Below are positions 28,661-38,600 of a DNA stretch of 64,000 nt, piece by piece. Below the pieces are notes generated by a model. It searched no databases and was not told the DNA's origin. It saw nothing but the letters and a program-made list of their open reading frames with translations. The stretch's first letter is position 1. Every line of letters starts with the position of its first letter. A program made the translations under genes and the position numbers. The stretch comes from Yinghuangia soli (GTDB lineage Bacteria > Actinomycetota > Actinomycetes > Streptomycetales > Streptomycetaceae), in NCBI RefSeq assembly GCF_021502675.1, contig NZ_JAKFHA010000035.1, positions 1 to 64,000 of the forward strand, given 5' to 3'.

Positions 28661-30231
28661 GTGTCGTGCTGCTCGTGGTGATCGCGCTGCCGCTGCTCGG
28701 CGCCGCGCTGCTGCTGGCCGGGCAGCCGGCCGCGGGCGCGGGCGCGGATGGTGCGGGGGGCCGGCGGGCGCAGTGGACCGGCGTGGCGTTCAGCGGTGCG
28801 ACGCTCGCGCTGACGGTCGCGCTCGCGGCCGGGTTCGACCGGGACGACGCGCGGTCGATGCAGTTCGAGACCGACAAGGTGTGGGCGTCCTCGCTGGACC
28901 TGCACTTCCACGTCGGCATCGACGGCATCTCGCTGCCGCTGCTCGTGCTGACCGCGCTGCTGACATTCCTGGTCGCCGTCCACAGCCTGGGGACAGTTCC
29001 GGCGGGCGGCAGCACCAACGCCTACCTTGCGCTCGTGCTGGTCCTGGAAGCGGGCGTGCTCGGCACGTTCGCGGCGCTGGACCTGATCCTGTTCTTCCTG
29101 TTCTTCGAGGTCGTACTGATCCCCATGTACTTCCTCATCGCCCGCTGGGGCACGCCCGGCGAGCGCGGCCCGGCGGCGTTCAAGTTCATCCTGTACACGC
29201 TGCTCGGCTCGGCGGTGATGCTGCTGGGCTTCCTGCTGGTCCAGGCGCACACCGGCACGTTCGACATCACGCAGCTGACGGTCGGCGCGGGCGACGGCAT
29301 GTCGCGCGGCGTGCAGATCACCGCGTTCCTGGCGGTCGCCCTCGGCCTGGCGGTCAAGGTGCCGATGTGGCCGCTGCACACCTGGCTTCCGGACGCGCAC
29401 ACCGCGGCGCCGACCGGGGGATCGGTGCTGCTGGCCGGGGTGCTGCTCAAGATGGGGACGTACGGGCTGATCCGCATCGCGGTGCCCGTACTGCCCGAGG
29501 GCGCCGAACTGTTCGCGCCCTACCTGGCGGCGTTCGGCACGGTCGGCATCGTCTACGGCTCGCTGGTGTGCCTGGCGCTGCTGCGCAGCCCGGACGGCGA
29601 CCTCAAGCGGGTCATCGCGTACTCGTCGGTGGGCCACATGGGCTTCGCGCTGCTCGGCATCGCGACGCTGACGCCGCAGGGCATCAACGGCGCGCTCTTC
29701 GTCAACATCGGCCACGGCCTCATCACCGGCCTGCTGTTCTTCCTGGCCGGCGCGGTCAAGGAGCGCAGCGGTTCGGTGCTGATCGGCCGCATCGGCGGCA
29801 GCCTGTACGCGCGCGCACCGCGGCTCGGCGGGCTGCTCGCCTTCGCCGCGGTGGCGGGCCTGGGGCTGCCCGGGCTGGCCGGGTTCTGGGGCGAACTGCT
29901 GGCGATGTACGGGGCGTACGACCCGGCGGCCGGGCTGGACCGGCCGCTGTACCGGGTGCTGCTGGCGGCGGCGGGCATCGGGACGGTGCTGACCGCGGCG
30001 TACATGCTGGGCATCGTGCGCAAGGTGTGCGCCGGTCCCGGGCTGGGCGCGGTGAGTCCGGTGGCGGCCGAGCCGGTGGCCCGCATCGAACCGCTGCCCG
30101 ACATCGGCCGTGTGGACGTCTTGGCCTGGGGGCCGCTGGTGGTGCTCACCGTGGTCGCCGGGCTGTGGCCCGCGTCGGTCCTCGCGGTCACCGATCCCGC
30201 CGTCCGCGCGCTTCTGGGAGGCGGGTCATGA
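28657..30231 (+). CDS. nuoM: Complex I-like proton pump subunit M
   Basis: 524 residues from ATG 28657. Antiporter-like signatures: FFLFFEVVLIPMYFLIARWG, VKVPMWPLHTWLPDAHTAAPTGGSVLLAGVLLKMGTYGLIRI, DLKRVIAYSSVGHMGFALLG and INIGHGLITGLLFFLAGAV-like segment. The start overlaps the nuoL stop and the end overlaps nuoN. Confidence 0.95.
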   Translation: MSVVLLVVIALPLLGAALLLAGQPAAGAGADGAGGRRAQWTGVAFSGATLALTVALAAGFDRDDARSMQFETDKVWASSLDLHFHVGIDGISLPLLVLTALLTFLVAVHSLGTVPAGGSTNAYLALVLVLEAGVLGTFAALDLILFFLFFEVVLIPMYFLIARWGTPGERGPAAFKFILYTLLGSAVMLLGFLLVQAHTGTFDITQLTVGAGDGMSRGVQITAFLAVALGLAVKVPMWPLHTWLPDAHTAAPTGGSVLLAGVLLKMGTYGLIRIAVPVLPEGAELFAPYLAAFGTVGIVYGSLVCLALLRSPDGDLKRVIAYSSVGHMGFALLGIATLTPQGINGALFVNIGHGLITGLLFFLAGAVKERSGSVLIGRIGGSLYARAPRLGGLLAFAAVAGLGLPGLAGFWGELLAMYGAYDPAAGLDRPLYRVLLAAAGIGTVLTAAYMLGIVRKVCAGPGLGAVSPVAAEPVARIEPLPDIGRVDVLAWGPLVVLTVVAGLWPASVLAVTDPAVRALLGGGS

Positions 30232-31868
30232 CCGTCGCGATCTCGCCTCAGGGCATGCCGACCGCCTCCGCGCACGACTCGCTGTCGCTCGTGCAGGACA
30301 TCGACTGGGCGGCCGTGGCACCGCCGTTGGCCCTCGCCGTCGCCGCGCTGGTCGTGCTGCTCGCCGACCTGTTCCTGGCCGGTCCGCGCAAGGTGTGGCT
30401 CGCGTGGATCTCGCTCGGCGGACTGGCCGCTGCTCTCGTACTCCTGCTGCCGCTGAACGACGGCGATACCCGCGCGACGTTCTGCGCCCCGGCGAACCCG
30501 ACCACGACGCCCGGCTGTTCGTACGTCGTCGACGACTTCACGCTGGTGCTGCAGCTCGTGCTGATCGCCTCGGCCGCGGTCGTGGTGCTGCTGTCGATGC
30601 CGATGACCGCGCCGCGCCCGTGGGCCGACGAGCGCGACGTCGACTCCGGAGTCCCGGGCGGCGAGTACCACTTCCTGCTGCTCGCCTCCGCGACCGGCGC
30701 GGTCACCCTGGTCGCGGCCCGCGACCTGCTCACCCTGGTCGTGGCCCTGGAGACGCTGTCGCTCCCGGCGTTCGCACTCGTCGGCCTGCGGCGCGACGGA
30801 CGCGGCGGCGAGGCGGCGCTCAAGTACTTCCTGATGTCGGTCGCGGCCACCGCGGTGCTGCTCTTCGGCATCAGCCTGCTGTACGGCGCGACCGGCACGG
30901 TGTACCTGGACCGGGTGGCCGCCGCGCTGACCGCTCTGGACCCGCGCCTGGAGACCGTCGCCGCGACCGGTGCGGCGCTCACCCTGGCCGGCTTCGCGTT
31001 CAAGGTCGCCGCGGTGCCGTTCCACTTCTGGGTGCCGGACACCTACCGCGGCGCGCCCGTGCCGGTGGCCGCCTACCTGTCGGTCGTCTCGAAGACGGCC
31101 GGATTCGGCGGCCTGCTGCTGGTCGCGGGCATCGCGCTGCGCCCCTACGCGCACGTGTGGGGACCGGCGCTCGCGGTGCTGGCCGCGCTGACGATGACGG
31201 TCGGCAACCTGGTCGCGGTGCGGGTGGCGACCGGCTCGGGCGACGCGGTACGGCTGCTGGCCTGGTCGTCCATCGCCCAGTCGGGCTACGTCCTGGTGCC
31301 GTTCGGCACGGCCGCGGGGGAGGGCGCCGACCTGAGCGAGCGGCTGTCCGCCTCGGTCGCGTACCTGGCGGTGTACGCGGTCATGAACCTCGGTGCCTTC
31401 GCGGTCGTCACGGCGGTCGGCCGCGACCGGCCCACGGGGCTGCTGTCCGACTACCGCGGCCTGCTGCGCGCCCGGCCCGCACCCGCGCTGGCGATGGCGT
31501 TCTTCCTGCTCTGCCTGGCCGGGCTGCCGCCGGGCCTGATGGGGCTCTTCGCGAAGGTCACCGTCTTCCAGGCGGTGGTGGCGGGCGGGACCGGCTGGCT
31601 GGCCGTGGTGATGGCCGTGAACGTGGTGATCGGCCTGTACTACTACCTCGTGTGGACGGCGCTGCTGTTCGCGCCGCCGGTGCCCGGGGCGCCGCCCGCG
31701 GCGGAGGGAACCCCCGAAGGGCCGGGGACGTTGGGTGCGGCAGGGGCACTGCGCGTCCCGATGCCGTTCGCGCTCGCGATCGCGGTGGCATTCGTGCTCG
31801 GCGTGGTGCTGTCGGTGGCTCCGCAGATCGTCCTGCAGGTGCTCACGGTGCCGGGGCTGCTGGGCTGA
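30228..31868 (+). CDS. nuoN: Complex I-like proton pump subunit N
   Basis: 546 residues. Signatures: TLVVALETLSLPAFALVGLRRDGRGGEAALKYFLMSVAATAVLLFGISLLYGATG, KVAAVPFHFWVPDTYRGAPVPVAAYLSVVSKTAGFGGLL, and LLAWSSIAQSGYVL. Last gene of the operon; the 3' flank has no clear terminator hairpin. The htpX gene follows after 224 bases with its own promoter candidate. Confidence 0.95.
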   Translation: MTVAISPQGMPTASAHDSLSLVQDIDWAAVAPPLALAVAALVVLLADLFLAGPRKVWLAWISLGGLAAALVLLLPLNDGDTRATFCAPANPTTTPGCSYVVDDFTLVLQLVLIASAAVVVLLSMPMTAPRPWADERDVDSGVPGGEYHFLLLASATGAVTLVAARDLLTLVVALETLSLPAFALVGLRRDGRGGEAALKYFLMSVAATAVLLFGISLLYGATGTVYLDRVAAALTALDPRLETVAATGAALTLAGFAFKVAAVPFHFWVPDTYRGAPVPVAAYLSVVSKTAGFGGLLLVAGIALRPYAHVWGPALAVLAALTMTVGNLVAVRVATGSGDAVRLLAWSSIAQSGYVLVPFGTAAGEGADLSERLSASVAYLAVYAVMNLGAFAVVTAVGRDRPTGLLSDYRGLLRARPAPALAMAFFLLCLAGLPPGLMGLFAKVTVFQAVVAGGTGWLAVVMAVNVVIGLYYYLVWTALLFAPPVPGAPPAAEGTPEGPGTLGAAGALRVPMPFALAIAVAFVLGVVLSVAPQIVLQVLTVPGLLG

Positions 31869-31985
31869 CCGTGCCCGGGCGGTCCGGGGCTGTCGTACCC
31901 GGCTGGGCAGCCGGCGTCGTGCCCGGTTGCGTGCCCGGCGCGCCGTGCCCCGCGCGTCCGCGGAGGCGTGACGTCGGCTCTGTGG

Positions 31986-32012
31986 GGGAACCATGCGATT
32001 TGTTCCCACGTT
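31986..32012 (+). promoter_or_regulatory. SigR-like promoter upstream of htpX
   Basis: GGGAAC (31986-31991) and GTT (32010-32012) are separated by exactly 18 bases, which matches the Streptomyces SigR (thiol-oxidative-stress ECF sigma) consensus GGGAAY-N18-GTT as I remember it. The predicted transcript would start about 75 bases before the htpX GTG. The same segment also forms an imperfect inverted repeat (GTGGGGGAAC / GTTCCCAC). Confidence 0.6.
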
Positions 32013-32092
32013 GATCAGAGACAAGCAGCCGCTGATTTTTCCCGGCGATTTCTCTGCGTCTTTCGTGTTTCCTCGTACCGAGAGGACCTGCC

Positions 32093-32950
32093 GTGCACCG
32101 CCAGCACAACGGACTCAAGACCGCCGTCCTGCTCGGCGGCATGTCCGCGCTCATCCTGCTCATCGGCAGCTTCTTCGGCCGCACCGGCCTGATCATCGCC
32201 CTGTTCGTGGCGCTGGCCACCAACGGCTACGCGTACTTCAACAGCGACAAGATCGCGCTGCGCTCGATGCGCGCCCGCCCGGTCAGCGAGGCGGAGAACC
32301 CGGAGCTGTACCGGATCGTCCGGGAGCTCTCCACGCAGGCCCGGCAGCCCATGCCCCGGCTGTACATCTCGCCCACCGAGGCCCCCAACGCCTTCGCCAC
32401 CGGCCGCAATCCGCGCAACGCCGCGGTCTGCTGCACCACCGGCATCCTGCGCATCCTGGACGAGCGCGAGCTGCGCGGCGTCCTGGGCCACGAGCTGGCG
32501 CACGTCTACAACCGCGACATCCTGATCTCGTCGGTGGCCGGCGCGCTCGCCAGCGTCATCATGTTCCTCGTCAACTTCGCCTGGCTGATCCCCATCGGCC
32601 GCAGCAGCGACGACGACGGCCCGGGCCTGTTCGGGCTGATGTTCATGATGATCCTGGGCCCGATCGCCGCCTCGCTCATCCAACTCGCCATCAGCCGCAA
32701 CCGCGAGTACCAGGCCGACCAGTCCGGGGCGCAGCTCACCGGCGACCCGCTTGCGCTGGCCAGCGCGCTGCGCAAGCTCGAGATGGGCACCCAGCAGCGC
32801 CCGCTCCCCGCGGAACCGCGCATCGAGGCGACCAGCTCGCTGATGATCGCCAACCCGTTCCGCCCCGGGCAGGGCCTGTCCAAGATGTTCTCCACCCACC
32901 CCCCGATGGCCGAGCGCATCCGCCGCCTGGAGGCCATGGCCGGGCGCTGA
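32093..32950 (+). CDS. htpX: Membrane zinc metalloprotease HtpX
   Basis: 285 residues, GTG start. Two N-terminal membrane helices ([20 protein letters not shown] and [17 protein letters not shown]), then [34 protein letters not shown]. The zinc motif is HELAH (H133, E134, H137) in [13 protein letters not shown], with the third ligand Glu in [11 protein letters not shown]. Two more hydrophobic segments follow. M48 proteases of this type degrade damaged membrane proteins. Placed directly after the nuo operon and behind a SigR-like promoter, which suggests membrane quality control under oxidative stress (inference). Confidence 0.94.
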   Translation: MHRQHNGLKTAVLLGGMSALILLIGSFFGRTGLIIALFVALATNGYAYFNSDKIALRSMRARPVSEAENPELYRIVRELSTQARQPMPRLYISPTEAPNAFATGRNPRNAAVCCTTGILRILDERELRGVLGHELAHVYNRDILISSVAGALASVIMFLVNFAWLIPIGRSSDDDGPGLFGLMFMMILGPIAASLIQLAISRNREYQADQSGAQLTGDPLALASALRKLEMGTQQRPLPAEPRIEATSSLMIANPFRPGQGLSKMFSTHPPMAERIRRLEAMAGR

Positions 32951-32952
32951 GC

Positions 32953-33019
32953 CCGAATCACGGGGAACCGCACGTGCGTCGTACGAGGGAACCGCACGCG
33001 CGTCCTACGGGTGATTCGG
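32953..33019. repeat. Direct repeat (24-base period) enclosed by a 9-bp palindrome
   Basis: Two copies of GGGAACCGCACGYGCGTCSTACG start at 32963 and 32987. They are framed by CCGAATCAC (32953-32961) and GTGATTCGG (33011-33019), perfect complements. It lies between htpX and the YccF gene and could be a structured 3' end or processing site. Confidence 0.6.
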
Positions 33020-33043
33020 CACCGATCCGGGGATGGTGACGTA

Positions 33044-33448
33044 ATGAAGACCCTGCTCAACATCATCTGGCTGGTGCTCTGCGGCCTGTGGATGGCCATC
33101 GGCTACGTCGTCGCCGGCGTGATCTGCTTCCTGCTGTTCTTCCTGGTGATCACGATCCCGTTCGGCATCGCGGCCTTCCGCATGGCCGCCTACGCGCTCT
33201 GGCCCTTCGGCCGGACGGTGGTCTGGAAGCCGTCCGCCGGCATCGGCTCCATGCTCGGCAACATCCTGTGGATCATCCTGTGCGGCTGGTGGCTGGCCCT
33301 CGGCCACCTCGTCACCGGCCTGCTGCTCTGCATCACGATCATCGGCATCCCGCTGGGCCTGGCCAGCTTCAAGATGATCCCCATCTCGCTCACGCCCCTC
33401 GGGCGCGACATCGTCTCCACCGACGACCCGCGCCACGTGTACGGCTGA
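33044..33448 (+). CDS. YccF-domain inner membrane protein
   Basis: 134 residues consisting of two copies of the YccF unit: LLNIIWLVLCGLWMAIGYVVAGVICFLLFFLVITIPFGIAAFRMAAYALWPFGRTVV and MLGNILWIILCGWWLALGHLVTGLLLCITIIGIPLGLASFKMIPISLTPLGRDIV. Four membrane helices. Function unknown in general. Confidence 0.9.
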   Translation: MKTLLNIIWLVLCGLWMAIGYVVAGVICFLLFFLVITIPFGIAAFRMAAYALWPFGRTVVWKPSAGIGSMLGNILWIILCGWWLALGHLVTGLLLCITIIGIPLGLASFKMIPISLTPLGRDIVSTDDPRHVYG

Positions 33449-33651
33449 CCTGCCTGCCCCGCCTCCTGTGTCCCCCCTGCGGGTGGACCTGCGTGCCTTC
33501 CGGGTGAACCGCACGCCCCGGCGCTGAATCCGGACCGCGGACGTGCCGATATTCGCCGCATACCGCTCGGCGCGCCGGACGGGCGCCCCCCGCCCACCAG
33601 GCGCGCGGAGCGCGTACGAGTCACGGGGAAGCCGACTCTGCGGAGGTTGCC

Positions 33652-34614
33652 GTGCCGGCAACGGTGAGCGTCATCGTCCCCACCCGAGACCGTCCGGGAT
33701 CCCTCGCGGACGCGCTGCGCAGCATCGCGCTGCAGGCGTCCGACGGGCTGGACGGGATCGAGATCGTCGTGGTCAACGACGGCGGCGGCGACATCGCCGC
33801 CGCCCTCCCGCTCGGCGTGCCGGGGGTGACCGTACGCCTCCTGTCGCACGCCCGGGCCCGCGGCCAGGCCGCTGCCCGCAACGCCGGCCTGGAAGTCGCC
33901 ACCGGCCGCTACGTCGCCTTCCTCGACGACGACGACCTCTACCTGCCGGGCCACCTGGCCCGGGCGCTGTCCGCCCTCGAGGTCTCCGGCGCGGACGTCA
34001 TCTATGCCGACTGCGTCCTCACCGACGGGCGCTGCCCGCCCGGCCGGATGCCCGAGGTCTCGCCGTACCGGTACGACTTCGCGTACGACCCGGGCATGCT
34101 CGCGGTCGCCAACTTCGTGCCCACCTCCGCGGTCGTCTGCCGCAACCCGGCCGTGCACGGCCCGGCCTCGTGGTTCCGCTTCGACCCCGAGCTGCCGGTC
34201 CTGGTCGACTGGTCGCTGTGGCTCCGGCTGATCCACGACCGCGGCTGGTGCTTCGAACGCTGCCCGGAGCCCGGCGTCGTCTTCCACCGCGCCCCCGACG
34301 ACGTGTGCGTCACCGGCCGCACCGACGCCCACCTCGACGAACTCGGCCGCTACGAGGACGCCTACCGCACCGTCATCGCCCGCTGGCCGGTCACCCCCGG
34401 CAGCCGGGTGGCCCGCTTCCGCAGCCTCTTCCTGGAGACCTTCCAGATCGCCCAGACCCTCCTGGCCACCGGCCAGCGCCTGGTCCCCTTCGCCTACGAG
34501 GGCGCCCTGCGGGTCCTGTACGACGGCTTCACCAACCGCCTCGACGAGGCCCTCGTCCCGTCCCGCACCGAAGCCGTCCTCTCCGGCACCACCATCACGG
34601 CCCCCCTGCCCTGA
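33652..34614 (+). CDS. Family 2 glycosyltransferase
   Basis: 320 residues, GTG start. GT-A fold: VSVIVPTRDRPGSLADALRSI, IVVVNDGG, ARGQAAARNAGLEVATGRYVAFLDDDDLYLPGHL with the nucleotide-sugar/metal-binding DDDD at 92-95. A Cys-containing middle (YADCVLTDGRCPPG) and WSLWLRLIHDRGWCFERCPEP follow; no membrane helix. A cytoplasmic transferase for an unknown acceptor; no polysaccharide cluster surrounds it. Confidence 0.88.
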   Translation: MPATVSVIVPTRDRPGSLADALRSIALQASDGLDGIEIVVVNDGGGDIAAALPLGVPGVTVRLLSHARARGQAAARNAGLEVATGRYVAFLDDDDLYLPGHLARALSALEVSGADVIYADCVLTDGRCPPGRMPEVSPYRYDFAYDPGMLAVANFVPTSAVVCRNPAVHGPASWFRFDPELPVLVDWSLWLRLIHDRGWCFERCPEPGVVFHRAPDDVCVTGRTDAHLDELGRYEDAYRTVIARWPVTPGSRVARFRSLFLETFQIAQTLLATGQRLVPFAYEGALRVLYDGFTNRLDEALVPSRTEAVLSGTTITAPLP

Positions 34615-34659
34615 CCCCGCACCAAGGCGCCAGGACTCTTCCCACCCCACCCCGCCCCG

Positions 34660-34692
34660 AAAAAGATCAGGGCCCCGGGAAACCCAGGGCCC
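34660..34692 (-). terminator. Terminator between convergent GT2 and yajQ genes
   Basis: GGGCCC-C-GGG and CCC-A-GGGCCC pair around AAA. On the minus strand the stem is followed by TGATCTTTTTC, giving a T-run typical of an intrinsic terminator for the yajQ gene. Confidence 0.65.
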
Positions 34693-34764
34693 ACGATCCA
34701 CACCTCACACCCGCACCCGCCGGAGCCGCAGGCACCGCCCGCAGCCCCCACCGGCACGGACTTC

Positions 34765-35253
34765 CTACCGGTAGTTCACAAACTGCAGCGCGAAGTCCAG
34801 GTCCTTGCCCTTGAGCAGCGCGATGACCTCCTGGAGGTCGTCCCGGCTCTTCGAGCTGACCCGCAGCTCGTCGCCCTGGATCTGGGCCTTGATGCTCTTC
34901 GGCCCCTCGTCCCGGATGATCTTCGAGACCTTCTTCGCGTTCTCCTGGGAGATGCCTTCCTGCATCGACCCGGAGATCTTGTATTCCTTGCCGGACAGCC
35001 GCGGCTCGCCGGCCTCGAAGGCCTTGAGCGAGATCCCGCGCTTGATCAGCTTCGACTGGAACACGTCGAGGATCGCGTTGACCCGCTCCTCGGTGTTGGC
35101 GCGCATCTCGATCTGCTCACCCGACCAGCCGATGTGCGCCCCGACGTTCTTGAAGTCGAACCGCTGCGAGATCTCCTTCGCCGCCTGGTTGAGCGCGTTG
35201 TCGACCTCCTGGCGGTCGACCTTGGACACGATGTCGAAAGAGGAGTCAGCCAA
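34765..35253 (-). CDS. YajQ family nucleotide-binding protein
   Basis: 162 residues, starting at TTG 35253, which fits the conserved family N-terminus [37 protein letters not shown]. Further conserved stretches are [24 protein letters not shown] and [49 protein letters not shown]. Members bind cyclic di-GMP or nucleic acid in some bacteria; the ligand here is unknown. In streptomycetes it sits next to a tRNA-Tyr gene, as here. Confidence 0.92.
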   Translation of the reverse strand: MADSSFDIVSKVDRQEVDNALNQAAKEISQRFDFKNVGAHIGWSGEQIEMRANTEERVNAILDVFQSKLIKRGISLKAFEAGEPRLSGKEYKISGSMQEGISQENAKKVSKIIRDEGPKSIKAQIQGDELRVSSKSRDDLQEVIALLKGKDLDFALQFVNYR

Positions 35254-35464
35254 GGGTCAGCTTCGCTTTCTGTGAGATCAGAGTCCCGCGTGCCCATCCC
35301 GCCAAGGCCCCCTGGGCCCGGCACCACCGGACACGCGACTCCCCAGCGTATCCAGCCCGCCGCCCCTCCGCCCCCACGCCGCGACCACCCGCCGCAACCG
35401 AGTGGCGGAGCACCCCAGGTCGTCCGCTATTGTTGTCCCCGTCGCCGCACGCGGACGACATCCC

Positions 35465-35547
<83 letters not shown>

Positions 35548-35555
35548 CCCTTGAC

Positions 35556-35603
35556 GAAACGCCCTCCGGCCAGCATGTCTGGCCGGAGGGCGTTTCGGTT
35601 TTT
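35556..35603 (+). terminator. Terminator of tRNA-Tyr
   Basis: A perfect 18-bp stem (arms 35556-35573 and 35579-35596, left arm GAAACGCCCTCCGGCCAG) with a 5-base loop, followed by GGTTTTT. One of the strongest intrinsic terminators in the window. It also lies 26 bases past the stop of the minus-strand dehydrogenase gene and may serve both. Confidence 0.9.
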
Positions 35604-35628
35604 GTGGTGCGTATCGCGCGGGGTGGGG

Positions 35629-38600
35629 TCAGGGGCCGGCCGTGGTGGTGCCGGTCGAGGCGTTCCAGCGGATCGAGCCGCCTTGGAAGTCGGAGCGGCG
35701 GCCGCCGGGGATCGAGTACTCGTCGCTGACCGGGTACTTCAGGTAGGAGCGTTCCCAGCCGAGTTCGGCCCAGCGGGCACGGATGCTGCCGTGGACTTCG
35801 TGGGACCAGGTCGCGGGGGTCCAATAGATGGAGCCGTACTCGAAGTGGTTGTAGCGGCCCACGCCGTCGGGGGTGCTGGTCTCGTCGGTCAGGGGGAAGC
35901 CGAGGACGCTGCTGTCCCAGCCCAGCGAGGCGTATTTCTCGAAGTTGGCGCCGTAGACGCTGTGGGCTCCCACGGACGCGTTGAGCCAGTAGATCGCGCC
36001 GTTCTGGAAGTTGTTGTAGCGGCCCCGGCCGTTGACCGTGGTGCCCTCGTCGGTGGTGGGGTAGCCGTTCGGGCCGCGCTCCCAGCCGAGTTCGGCCCAG
36101 CGGCTGCGGATGCTGCCATGGATCTCGTGGGACCAGGTGGCGGGGCTCCAGTAGATGGAGCCGTTTTCGAAGTGGTTGTAGCGGCCGACGCCGTCGGGGG
36201 TGCTGGTCTCGTCGGTCAGGGGGAAGCCGAGAAGGCTGCTGTCCCAGCCCATCGAGGCGTACTTGTCGAAGTTGGCGCCGTAGACGCTGTGCGCGCCGAT
36301 CGAGGCGTTGAGCCAGTAGATGGCGCCGTTCTGGAAGTTGTTGTAGCGGCCCCGGCCGTTGACCGTGGTGCCCTCGTCCGTGGTGGGGTAGCCGTGCCGT
36401 CCGCGTTCGGCGCCCAGGGCGGTCCACTTGGCGCGGATGTCGCCGTAGATCGCGTGCGCGCCGGTGGACGGGGACCAGTAGAAGGACGCGACCCCGGTCG
36501 CGCCGGTGCCGGTGAAGTGGTTGAAGGCGCCGACGCCGTCCGTGGAGGCGGTCTGGTCGTTCGTGGGAGCGCCGAAGCGCACGTGCCCGCCGGCCGCGAG
36601 GTAGGCGGTCCGGATCGCGCCGTGGACTTCGTGCACGCCGGCGGCGGGGGTCCAGTACGCGCGGCCGCCGGTGAAGTCCCGGTAGCGCAGGTTCGCGTCG
36701 CCGGTCTCCGGCATCGTGGGGGTGCCGAGCAGGGCGCGGAACGCGGCGTCGTTCGCGTAGCGCTCGTCGATGGGCGTGCGGTACTCGGCGGTCAGCGTGA
36801 GGTCGCCGTCCGGCATGACCAGTTCGCGGGTACGCGGCGCGCCGTCCGTCCAGCGGGAGAAGGTCGCGACCCCGTCCGACGCGGTGACCGGTGCGGTGAC
36901 CGACACCTCGGCCCCGGCGGTCAGGTCGGCCTGCTGCCGGGCGAGCCCGTTGATGTTGAACGCCGCGGGCGTGTTGCTCGCGATGGTGATCCGGTGCTGG
37001 TCGGGGAGCGCCGTGTAGGTGTCGGACGCGACGACGCCGACGGAGTCGGTCGCACTCGCGGTGATCACGAGCTTGGTGTTGTCGCCGTGGTCCGAGAAGG
37101 CCGTCGTGTAGGACGGCCCGTCGCTGGACGTGCCGACGTGGTCGTGGCAGGTGGTTTCCCGGCAGTGCACGACCGTGGTGGTCCAGTGCACGGTCAGTGC
37201 CCCGTCTTCCGGGTCGGACGCCGTGCCGGTGAGATTGACCTGGTCGCCGACCTTGTACAGCGTGCCGGGCGGGGGCTCGGCGATCGCGACCTGCGGCGAG
37301 TTGTTGGCGGGGACCACGGTGAACGTCGCGGTGTCGGAGGCGCCGAGCGGGTCGCGCACGGTCAGCGTCGCGGTCAGGGGGGTGGTCCCCGGGGGAGCGT
37401 ACTGGTGCGTGACGTGCACGCCGTTGCCCGTGCTGCCGTCGCCGAAGTCCCACTGGTACGTGAGGGTGTCGCCGTCCAGGTCGTAGGAGCCGGCCGCGTC
37501 GAAGGTCACGGTGCGGGTCGCTGCTGCGGTGCTGGTGGTGCCCACCGCGACGGGCGGGCGGTTGCCCGCCGCGTACACCAGGCGGCGCAGCTTGGACGAC
37601 GCGATGTCGGCGTACACGATGTCGCCGTTGACCGCCGCGTCGAATTTCACCGGCGCTCCGATGCCCGTCCCGAAGCCGCCGGGTTCCGGGGCGCGCGTGA
37701 GCTTGCCCTCCGCGTTGTAGGCGAGCGTGTAGATCCGGTCCGAGACGTAGTCGCCGAAGAAGTACGAGCCCCGGTAGGCCTCCGGGTAGGCCGTGCCGGT
37801 GTAGACGATGCCGCCGATCACGGTGCTGCCCTGGGCGCCGTGCGGGTAGTCCCACAGCGGCATCGCGGTGCCGACGCCTTGGCAGGCGTCCAGGTCCCGG
37901 TATCCGGGGGTCTGGGCCGAGCCTTCCCAGCACGGCCAGCCGTAGTTGGAGCCGGGCCGGACGATGTCCACCTCTTCGCGCGAGTTCCAGCCCACGTCGC
38001 CGAGGACCGGGCCGCCGGTCGCCGGGTCCAGCGAGAACCGGAACGGGCTGCGGAAGCCGTACGCGTAGACCTTGCTGCGCCACGAGGCGGGCTGGGCCGC
38101 GTTGTAGAACGGGTTGGACGGCACACCGCGCCCGTCCGGGAAGACGTGCAGCAGCTTGCCGTAGCCCTGGTCGAGGTTCTGGGCGCGCAGCGCCTCCGGG
38201 TCCACGTATGCGTAGTGCGAGTTGTCGCCGACCGGGATCCACAGCGTCCCGTCGTCGTCCGCGACGACGTTGCCGAGTGCGTGCGCGGCGACGTTGCCGG
38301 GCAGTTCGACGACCACCGTGCTGCCGCCGATGGACGTGGGCTCGCCGGCGGTCAGCCCCACGGTCCAGGTGTCGACGCGCAGCGCCCGGGTCGCCGTGGC
38401 GCGCGACAGGTAGATCTTGCGGCTGGTCGCGTAGTCCGCGGCGAGGGTGACGCCGACGAGGCCGAGGTCGCCGTTGCTGTCCACGTCGACCGTCGCGATC
38501 GTGCGCGGTACGCCGGCCGGGGAGACCCACGCCAGCCGGCCGTTCTTGCCGGTGGTGAAGTAGCCGCCGTCCGGCGTCCAGGCGAAGTCGGTCAGCAACT

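Noticed and set aside
28362..31868. 1168-codon frame running through nuoM into nuoN
   Set aside because: The first ~620 codons are a shifted frame of nuoM; only nuoN from ATG 30228 has family motifs.
32953..33019. Possible CRISPR-like array
   Set aside because: Only two direct copies with no regular spacers; no cas genes in the window.
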